DNA from: CAYJXA01 sp964404595
Lineage (GTDB): Archaea > Nanobdellota > Nanobdellia > Woesearchaeales > GW2011-AR9
DNA: 10,166 bases
Assembly: GCA_964404595.1 (NCBI GenBank)
Contig: CAYOKQ010000056.1
Coordinates: 1-10,166, forward strand
Reading direction: 5' to 3'
The notes beneath the pieces were generated by a model. It had not been told where the DNA came from, ran no database searches, and worked only from the letters and a program-made list of their open reading frames with translations. The translations under genes and the position numbers were made by a program. Each line of letters starts with the position of its first letter. Position 1 is the stretch's first letter. Below, piece by piece: positions 6,468 through 10,166 of the stretch.

Positions 6468-7010
6468 TTACCAACCTTTTACCTGTTTAATGCGTTGAAC
6501 CATTCTGGCATAGCACATTACAATCGCTTCAACTTTATCTCTCAATGGAGCTTGTTCAAAAACGTGGGCAAGTTGCGAATTACCGGCATCCCAATTTGGT
6601 CTGAACATCATCATGGTATTCGTCGTATATTCTTTCAGATCATCCCACAATTCGTGTTGTGAATGAAAAAGAATATAATCTAAACGCAGGCGTTCTTCTT
6701 CTCGCTCTTCCAGAGGTAAAGTTCTTAATTTTTCTTCTGACAATGCTCGTTCCAAAACCGAGACTATTGATTCCTCACGTAATGGGCTCAATGGGCACGA
6801 ATAATCCCTTCGATATCTCAATATTTGTTCTTGGGTCTTTTCTTCCTCCTTAAGAACTTCCAACCTAAACATTCTGGCTACGACTTGATTAATTGTTTCA
6901 TCGTAGGTCAAATATCTGCTATACACTGATGCCTCTTTGTCTTCAAAGGTAGTATATCGCTCAAATTCTTTTCTATTGTTCATGAATGGTTGTAAACTGA
7001 TGTAGGTCAT
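6468..7010 (-). CDS. hypothetical protein, acidic and helical
   Basis: I do not recognise this 180-residue protein. It is rich in Glu, Arg and Leu and predicted largely helical by eye, with very charged stretches around residues 50-70 and 88-112 (PLEEREEERLRLDY). The C-terminal part has several aromatic and Met-rich patches (NTMMMFRPNW, 131-140) and ends VQRIKQVKGW. Three cysteines or fewer are present and there is no signal peptide or membrane segment. It is convergent with the unknown gene at 5899 and divergent from the Lrp-type regulator at 7139. The ATG at 7010 is preceded by GGAGAT at 5-nt spacing, unlike the leaderless genes around it, and overlaps the stop of a possible 10-codon leader ORF in an ATGA. 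An in-frame ATG at residue 10 is an alternative start. Confidence 0.65.
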   Translation of the reverse strand: MTYISLQPFMNNRKEFERYTTFEDKEASVYSRYLTYDETINQVVARMFRLEVLKEEEKTQEQILRYRRDYSCPLSPLREESIVSVLERALSEEKLRTLPLEEREEERLRLDYILFHSQHELWDDLKEYTTNTMMMFRPNWDAGNSQLAHVFEQAPLRDKVEAIVMCYARMVQRIKQVKGW

Positions 7011-7039
7011 TTTATATCTCCAACCCCTCTTGCCACCAT
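7007..7039 (-). CDS. possible 10-residue leader peptide coupled to the gene at 7010
   Basis: The minus strand encodes MVARGVGDIK followed by TGA, and this stop overlaps the next gene's start as ATGA. The ATG at 7039 lies 30.5 bp from the centre of a TATA-like box (7066-7073), the spacing of a leaderless start. The downstream gene's SD, GGAGAT (7016-7021), lies inside this mini-ORF. It could allow translational coupling. So short an ORF can arise by chance. Confidence 0.35.
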   Translation of the reverse strand: MVARGVGDIK

Positions 7040-7065
7040 TATCTCTGATTTAAAACTAAGCCCAT

Positions 7066-7073
7066 ATATTAAA
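7066..7073 (-). promoter_or_regulatory. TATA-like box for the leader/6468-7010 transcript
   Basis: The minus strand reads TTTAATAT. It predicts a transcript starting near 7039-7043, giving a 5' leader of about 30 nt that holds the SD and the mini-ORF. A stronger box at 7107-7114 could also be read in this direction and would give a longer leader. Confidence 0.45.
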
Positions 7074-7106
7074 TTTCCTTTCAATTATTTTAATAAAAAG
7101 ACAATA

Positions 7107-7114
7107 TTTATATA
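7107..7114 (+). promoter_or_regulatory. TATA box of the tandem Lrp-type regulator
   Basis: TTTATATA within an AT-only stretch, centred 28.5 bp upstream of the ATG at 7139. No SD is present, so the message is predicted leaderless. Confidence 0.7.
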
Positions 7115-7138
7115 TAAAAAGACTTTTAATTAAATTTT

Positions 7139-8110
7139 ATGCAGGAAATAGACCGGAAAGATAGGGAAATCTTATTTCACCTTAGTTTGAATGCCCGGGC
7201 AAGCTTAACTGAACTTGCCAAAAAAACCAGGCTCTCCAAAGAAGTCATCCATTACCGGCTGAGGAACTTAGAAAAAAAGAAAATAATTGAAAGCTATTAT
7301 GCGGTTATTAATACCTACAAGATGGGAAAAGAATTCTATCGGGTGTATATGAAAACGATGAATATGGATACTGGAACTGAAAAGAAGTTTCTCGATTTCC
7401 TTGCACATCATCCCCAAGTCGCTTGGGTGGTCGAAGTTGACGGCGATTTAGATTTTCTCTATGTTGTGTGGGCCCGAAATATCAGCGAATTTGAAGAAGT
7501 GTACAACGAGATCAACGATAAATTTGGAAAATATATCGAGCAGAAATTTTTCTCGGTGATGACCAACGTCTATTATTTCAAATATAAATATCTGGTGGGG
7601 CATGAGGATCAAAATTTCAAGCTCACCGGCGGCAAAATTGAGTATCCTGAACTTAATGATGTTGATTTAAAGATAGTCACGCTGCTTTCCAACGAGGGAA
7701 GGTTGTCTTTGATTGAGATGGCCCAGCGTTTAAAAATTCCTGCTAAAACCATCCAGCGTAAGATGAAACAGCTCATCAACGAAGGTATAATCTCCTGTTA
7801 TACCATTAAAATAAACCATAAAGTTCTGGGATATTCTCAAAGGAAGGTAATGCTTAACCTCAATGATTCCTCGACGCAGTCCCTGCGAAAATTAATTACA
7901 TTTCTTACTTATCATCCCCTCACCATTTATATTACAATTGCCATTGGCCAATACGATCTAGAATTCGAAATGATGGAGAAAACCCATGAGGAATTTCATT
8001 CCTTGCTCAAAGAATTAAAAAATACTTTTCCGGAATTGATCAAGAATTATTTTACCGTGGTGTTTTATAACGAGCCGAAAGTGGGGCAATTAGCGTTTGA
8101 TAAAAATTAA
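7139..8110 (+). CDS. tandem (double-length) Lrp/AsnC-family transcriptional regulator
   Basis: A 323-residue regulator made of two Lrp/AsnC units in one chain; a single unit is about 150 residues. Unit 1: helix-turn-helix at residues 3-50 (DRKDREILFHLSLNARAS, then LSKEVIHYRLRNLEKKKIIE), followed by a RAM-like ligand/dimerisation domain at about 65-150, including VAWVVEVDGDLDFLYVVWA. Unit 2: helix-turn-helix at about 172-219 (NDVDLKIVTLLSNEGRLS, then IPAKTIQRKMKQLINEGIIS) and a second RAM-like domain at about 232-312 with IYITIAIGQYDLEFEM. Both G-x-D/Y-D turn regions typical of RAM domains are visible. Lrp proteins sense amino acids or related metabolites and act globally or locally; no ligand can be assigned. 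The adjacent genes are unknown, so the target is open. The last 14 nt overlap the next ORF. Confidence 0.9.
   Translation: MQEIDRKDREILFHLSLNARASLTELAKKTRLSKEVIHYRLRNLEKKKIIESYYAVINTYKMGKEFYRVYMKTMNMDTGTEKKFLDFLAHHPQVAWVVEVDGDLDFLYVVWARNISEFEEVYNEINDKFGKYIEQKFFSVMTNVYYFKYKYLVGHEDQNFKLTGGKIEYPELNDVDLKIVTLLSNEGRLSLIEMAQRLKIPAKTIQRKMKQLINEGIISCYTIKINHKVLGYSQRKVMLNLNDSSTQSLRKLITFLTYHPLTIYITIAIGQYDLEFEMMEKTHEEFHSLLKELKNTFPELIKNYFTVVFYNEPKVGQLAFDKN
8063..8070 (+). promoter_or_regulatory. possible TATA box for the ORF at 8097
   Basis: TTTTATAA inside the end of the Lrp-type gene, centred 30.5 bp upstream of the TTG at 8097. It is the only signal favouring that start and may be coincidental. Confidence 0.25.
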
Positions 8111-8528
8111 AGTTGGCTTTCGAGATCCTGCTGTTTGTATAGCTAAGCGAGAAGTCAGCCATGATAAATTAAAAGTACAATATCAGCGATGGATGCCTGA
8201 GAATATTGGATCTCGAGTTTGTTCACGCAATGTTATTCCCACCATGGCCCATTTTCTCTCCTACTTAAATGATTCTACTGTATTTAGGGAATCAATTAGT
8301 TTTTCCGCCGGGTTTAACTTTGTAGATTTGGACTTTCGAAATAATAAAATAGATGAGGTTAATTTGGGGATGGTCGATGATGGTCCGTTGTTCGAATTTG
8401 GAGGCTATTTTGGTTTGAAAAAAGGCGAATGCGATCAGAAAGATATCCCTCAAAAAATCCTGGCAGAATTAAAGAGAATGCGTAGCAATGAGCGTATTTT
8501 GGAACAAATTTTTTATATTTTCCGGTGA
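8097..8528 (+). CDS. hypothetical protein, start uncertain
   Basis: I do not recognise this ORF, up to 143 residues. It has no membrane segment. The middle is beta-rich and aromatic (ESISFSAGFNFVDLDF) with an acidic and glycine-rich part (VDDGPLFEFGGYFG), and the C-terminus is a charged helix ending ERILEQIFYIFR. A stop codon lies two codons before the TTG at 8097, so the longest form must start at that TTG, overlapping the Lrp-type gene by 14 nt. The next in-frame ATG, at 8193, would give 111 residues and has a weak TATA-like TAAATTAA centred 24.5 bp upstream. Neither start has a good SD. It may be a real small gene, possibly linked to the Lrp regulator, or a 5'-truncated remnant. The composition looks protein-like, but I have no homologue to support it. 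Confidence 0.5.
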   Translation: MIKIKVGFRDPAVCIAKREVSHDKLKVQYQRWMPENIGSRVCSRNVIPTMAHFLSYLNDSTVFRESISFSAGFNFVDLDFRNNKIDEVNLGMVDDGPLFEFGGYFGLKKGECDQKDIPQKILAELKRMRSNERILEQIFYIFR

Positions 8529-8639
8529 TTACCTTTCTCCATTGGCGTTTGATAAGAGTTGGGCTTTCCTTTCAGCCTATTTTTCACAGTACAGATACGT
8601 AACATTACCTTTAAATAACTCATTAACTTAGTAAAATAA
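8529..8639. other. short intergenic region
   Basis: This gap of about 110 bp holds the promoter of the gene at 8640 and otherwise nothing I can identify. No strong T tract follows the preceding ORF. Confidence 0.5.
8610..8617 (+). promoter_or_regulatory. TATA box of the truncated methyltransferase gene
   Basis: TTTAAATA centred 26.5 bp upstream of the ATG at 8640. The promoter appears intact although the gene it drives is shortened. Confidence 0.55.
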
Positions 8640-9053
8640 ATGTCTCTCAGTTTAATCCAAATAATCACCTTGGTTATTTTTATAGGTTCATTGACTTTAC
8701 GTTTTCTGTATGATGTTTGGAAAAATAGGGCATTAAGATTTGGCATTATTGAGACCACTATCATTCCTATTTTAGTCGGATTATTCATTCTCTCATTTAA
8801 CGTTGATTTTTTATTTGCAGATAATCTTGTGGTCTCGATACTTGGACTGTTAATGGTGATAAGTGGATTGATTTTTGGATATCTTTCAGTTAAGTTTCTA
8901 GGAAAAAATAAGGACGATTTTTGGATATCACGCAAAAAAGAGAAAAAGAGGACTTTAATTACACAAGGGCCATACTCCAGAATAAGGCACCCTATTTACA
9001 CCAGCATGACAGGAAGATTTTTTCCCAAGTTTAACGTTAAAAGATCATTCTAA
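8640..9053 (+). pseudogene. isoprenylcysteine carboxyl methyltransferase-like membrane protein, C-terminally truncated
   Basis: The 137 residues match the first two thirds of the ICMT/phospholipid methyltransferase family, small membrane enzymes that methylate with SAM. Three hydrophobic segments are visible (about 4-24, 37-57, 62-83), then a basic cytoplasmic loop, then the hallmark TQGPYSRIRHPIYTS (108-122), which starts the SAM-binding part. Family members continue for roughly 60-80 more residues with another membrane helix and a conserved E-E motif. Here the reading frame leaves the family right after the hallmark and ends in MTGRFFPKFNVKRSF. Only 18 nt separate the stop from the next gene, so the missing part is not nearby in another frame. 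Deletion or rearrangement at about 9003 is the simplest reading. The catalytic function is probably lost, although a membrane fragment could still be made from the intact promoter. Confidence 0.7.
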
Positions 9054-9057
9054 ACAT

Positions 9058-9063
9058 AAAAAA
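9058..9063 (-). terminator. T6 tract after the TsaC/Sua5-type gene
   Basis: The minus strand has six T starting 8 nt after the stop codon at 9072-9074. This is a simple oligo-T archaeal termination signal between the two convergent genes; no stem precedes it. Confidence 0.45.
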
Positions 9064-9071
9064 GGTCTGAT

Positions 9072-9638
9072 TCACCTTTCCTTCTCCGTCCCTTCCACTG
9101 TATTGATAATCTTCGATGGATGCGCCTCTTTAGGCCCTTCATAGACCATGAATTCCACTGCCTCTTCGATCTCTTTATTTAAATCCTGCAGCGAGGTCAT
9201 AAATTTCTGCCCAGTCTTATTTGCCGAGGTGGTTATGATAGGAATTCCTGCTTTCGCGACGACTTTACCGAACCAATGGTCCGGTAAACGAATGCCGATG
9301 GTATCTTTGCCCAGCATTACGTTTGCGGCAATGCTTTTTGTATGTTTTAATTTCATGACCAGCGTGTATGGCCCCGGCAATTTCTTTAAAGCCTCTTCCC
9401 CTTCTTTTGTAAGCACACAGTTCTCTTTTACCCAGTCTAACGATGGAACCCAGATGGACATCGGTTGGTGAAATTGTTCTTTTAATTTTCTTACTTTATC
9501 CACTGCTTTTGAATCTTGTGCACTGCAACTCAGACCGTATATTGTATCAGAAGGATGAATGAAAATAACTCCCTGTGTAATCTTCTGCACGATTTCATCA
9601 TATCGTTTTTGAACTTCAGCTTTGGTTAAAACTTCCAT
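9072..9638 (-). CDS. threonylcarbamoyl-AMP synthase (TsaC/Sua5/YrdC family)
   Basis: This enzyme makes threonylcarbamoyl-AMP from threonine, bicarbonate and ATP, the first step of t6A at position 37 of tRNAs reading ANN codons. It would supply the archaeal KEOPS/Kae1 complex. The 188 residues are a single YrdC domain of TsaC size, without the extra C-terminal domain of Sua5. Recognisable parts are HPSDTIYGLSC (28-38), the basic substrate region KVRKLKEQFHQPMSIWV (48-64), the LPGPYTLVMK strand (87-96), IGIRLPDH (114-121) and the TTSANKTGQ loop (136-144) that contacts nucleotide. The start at 9638 fits a TATA box centred 25.5 bp upstream. It lies downstream of the tRNA-Leu gene and two micro-ORFs on the same strand, but its own promoter suggests independent expression. 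An inverted repeat flanks that TATA box. Confidence 0.92.
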   Translation of the reverse strand: MEVLTKAEVQKRYDEIVQKITQGVIFIHPSDTIYGLSCSAQDSKAVDKVRKLKEQFHQPMSIWVPSLDWVKENCVLTKEGEEALKKLPGPYTLVMKLKHTKSIAANVMLGKDTIGIRLPDHWFGKVVAKAGIPIITTSANKTGQKFMTSLQDLNKEIEEAVEFMVYEGPKEAHPSKIINTVEGTEKER

Positions 9639-9650
9639 AGGGCAAAAGAA

Positions 9651-9675
9651 AGGGCCTCATATATAAATCTGCCCT
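9651..9675. repeat. inverted repeat flanking the TsaC/Sua5 TATA box (possible operator)
   Basis: AGGGC (9651-9655) and GCCCT (9671-9675) form an inverted repeat with 15 nt between them, half-sites 20 bp apart centre to centre, enclosing the TATA box at 9660-9667. Two helical turns would place both half-sites on one DNA face. Five-base arms can occur by chance. Confidence 0.3.
9660..9667 (-). promoter_or_regulatory. TATA box of the TsaC/Sua5-type gene
   Basis: The minus strand reads TTTATATA, centred 25.5 bp upstream of the ATG at 9638, predicting a leaderless transcript. Confidence 0.7.
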
Positions 9676-9697
9676 CTATGCCCCGAAGATGGTGTAC

Positions 9698-9793
9698 TTA
9701 AACAAAATCAAAATCATCTAGGTATGTTTGCCGGATATATCGTTGTTCCTCGTATTTCGCCAATAAATATGCTATTCGCTGCCCGAAACTCAT
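9698..9793 (-). CDS. 31-residue micro-protein, second of a coupled pair
   Basis: A short ORF encoding 31 residues, starting MSFGQRIAYLLAKYEEQRY and ending in an acidic-aromatic tail, YLDDFDFV. I do not recognise it. Evidence that it is translated: the ATG at 9793 overlaps the stop of the upstream 43-residue ORF as ATGA, and a strong SD, GGGAGGTGG (9799-9807), sits 5 nt before it. The SD lies within the last codons of the upstream ORF, the usual arrangement for translational coupling. The first 20 residues would make an amphipathic helix. No cysteine, membrane segment or signal peptide is present. The ORF ends about 60 nt before the TsaC/Sua5 start. Function is unknown. Confidence 0.6.
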   Translation of the reverse strand: MSFGQRIAYLLAKYEEQRYIRQTYLDDFDFV

Positions 9794-9921
9794 TCTAACC
9801 ACCTCCCGCTAAATTGATAATCAAAATAATCTTCTCGTGGTGTCGTTTGCGTTCTGCGGGTTAATTCCCGTACCCGCTCTTCAAATAATGCTTTTATGGT
9901 GTGGTTGGTTAAGTCTATCAT
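9790..9921 (-). CDS. 43-residue micro-protein, first of a coupled pair
   Basis: An ORF encoding 43 residues that begins MIDLTNHTIKALFEERVREL and ends FSGRWLE. It is charged, probably helical for about the first 28 residues, and then more aromatic (DYFDYQF). I do not recognise it. The frame is open further upstream into the tRNA-Leu gene, but the ATG at 9921 has a near-perfect SD, GAGGTGA (9927-9933), 5 nt before it, matching the archaeal 16S tail, so I chose that start. The next ORF overlaps it by ATGA. No TATA box at a leaderless distance is evident and no oligo-T separates it from the tRNA-Leu gene 42 nt upstream, so it may be made on a transcript that starts at the tRNA promoter. A small regulator or antitoxin-like role is possible but unsupported. 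Confidence 0.65.
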   Translation of the reverse strand: MIDLTNHTIKALFEERVRELTRRTQTTPREDYFDYQFSGRWLE

Positions 9922-9963
9922 TTTATTCACCTCTTTTTTTCTGCCGAAATGTTTATTAAGTAG

Positions 9964-10082
9964 CGGCAACGCTGGGATTTGAACCCAGAAGTCGGTTAAG
10001 ACAAGAGTTGTCTTACCTCCCATCGTTTCTGGAAACGGTGGGACTTAAGACTCTCGCACTAACCAGATTGTGCGACGTTGCC
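9964..10082 (-). tRNA. tRNA-Leu (anticodon TAA) with a 34-nt BHB intron
   Basis: The mature tRNA of 85 nt folds completely. The acceptor is GGCAACG with CGTTGCC, the D stem GCAC with GTGC, the anticodon stem AGAGT with ACTCT, the anticodon loop CTTAAGA once the intron is removed, and the T arm CTGGG-TTCAAAT-CCCAG. The 15-nt variable arm pairs GTC with GAC, as in class II tRNAs. The anticodon TAA reads leucine UUA (UUG by wobble). The intron (10010-10043) follows position 37, the canonical site. CTTA in the loop pairs with TAAG near the intron's 3' end, leaving 3-nt bulges AGT and ACA, which is a bulge-helix-bulge for the archaeal splicing endonuclease. CCA is not encoded. The discriminator base is G, whereas archaeal tRNA-Leu usually has A73. 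The gene is expressed from a TATA box at 10114-10121. Confidence 0.88.
10010..10043 (-). other. tRNA-Leu intron
   Basis: This 34-nt intron holds its own hairpin: CCCA pairs with TGGG and CGTTT with AAACG around a CCAG loop. Its end, TAAG, pairs with the anticodon-loop CTTA. Predicted cleavage falls after G37 and before A38, each in a 3-nt bulge. AGG before TAAG is not paired in the strongest fold, so the motif is a slightly relaxed BHB. Confidence 0.8.
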
Positions 10083-10113
10083 TTTTTCGGCTACACTATC
10101 TCACGAAAACATC

Positions 10114-10121
10114 TTTATATA
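10114..10121 (-). promoter_or_regulatory. TATA box of tRNA-Leu
   Basis: The minus strand reads TATATAAA, centred about 35 bp upstream of the mature tRNA 5' end, which predicts a roughly 9-nt leader removed by RNase P. It is only 9 bp from the 5' end of the plus-strand tRNA, too close to be that gene's promoter. Confidence 0.6.
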
Positions 10122-10126
10122 CTCTA

Positions 10127-10166
10127 GCCGAGGTTGTCGAGTGGGTGAGTGGCTCATTGAAAGAAA
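10127..10166 (+). tRNA. 5' part of a second tRNA, cut by the window end (identity unresolved)
   Basis: From 10127 the sequence reads like a tRNA start: a GCCGAGG acceptor strand, T at position 8, then a D arm GTC...GGC around a G-rich loop containing GGG. This resembles class II tRNAs such as tRNA-Ser. TTGA at 10156-10159 could contain a TGA (Ser) or, in another register, GAA anticodon, but only 40 nt are visible and the anticodon stem cannot be closed. It is divergent from tRNA-Leu. No TATA box lies at the right distance for it. Confidence 0.5.

Noticed and set aside
8513..8935. Minus-strand ORF of 140 residues opposite the ICMT-like gene
   Set aside because: It mirrors a gene with recognisable family sequence and membrane segments, and its own product looks unlike a protein family.
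9922..10023. Longer form of the 43-residue micro-protein starting inside tRNA-Leu
   Set aside because: It is a reading of tRNA and intron sequence; the ATG at 9921 has a near-perfect SD.
10114..10127. TATA box at 10114-10121 as a shared promoter for both divergent tRNAs
   Set aside because: It is only about 9 bp from the plus-strand tRNA 5' end, too close for archaeal initiation; it fits tRNA-Leu only.

Overview
The window reads as archaeal, AT-rich chromosomal DNA. The evidence is a tRNA-Leu whose intron is bounded by a bulge-helix-bulge (BHB) motif, TrmB- and Lrp-type regulators, an archaeal-style NOL1/NOP2/Sun RNA methyltransferase, and TATA boxes (TTTATATA and close variants) centred about 25-31 bp upstream of most start codons. 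That spacing implies mostly leaderless mRNAs. The genes that have a clear Shine-Dalgarno sequence instead sit inside operons or behind a leader. No insertion sequence, CRISPR array or rRNA is visible. I cannot name the lineage; small compact genomes of uncultivated archaea would fit.

Layout. 1-413 (-): N-terminal part of a lactate/malate dehydrogenase, cut by the window edge. 522-2718 (+): a membrane-anchored thioredoxin-like protein with an internal twin-arginine motif, followed 4 nt later by the m5C RNA methyltransferase. 2715-3140 (-): a small protein with two membrane segments and a coiled coil. 3238-5840: two paralogous TrmB-type regulators (3238-4005 + and 5085-5840 -) flanking an M29-type metallo-aminopeptidase (4047-5084 +). 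5899-7010: two unrecognised genes pointing at each other, the second preceded by a possible 10-codon leader peptide. 7139-8528 (+): a double-length Lrp/AsnC regulator and an overlapping unknown ORF. 8640-9053 (+): an isoprenylcysteine-carboxyl-methyltransferase-like gene that has lost its C-terminal part. 9072-10082 (-): a tRNA-Leu with an intron, two translationally coupled micro-ORFs (43 and 31 aa), then a TsaC/Sua5-type tRNA-modification enzyme. 10127 to the end (+): the 5' end of another tRNA.

No single pathway unites the window. Two themes recur. One is tRNA and RNA metabolism: tRNA-Leu, TsaC, and the m5C methyltransferase. The other is transcriptional regulation: two TrmB relatives and one tandem Lrp. 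The most distinctive points are the shared TATA box at 5865-5872 serving two divergent leaderless genes, the SD-rich micro-operon behind tRNA-Leu, the possible leader peptide at 7007-7039, and the thioredoxin-like protein whose Tat-like motif lies 180 residues from its N-terminus.
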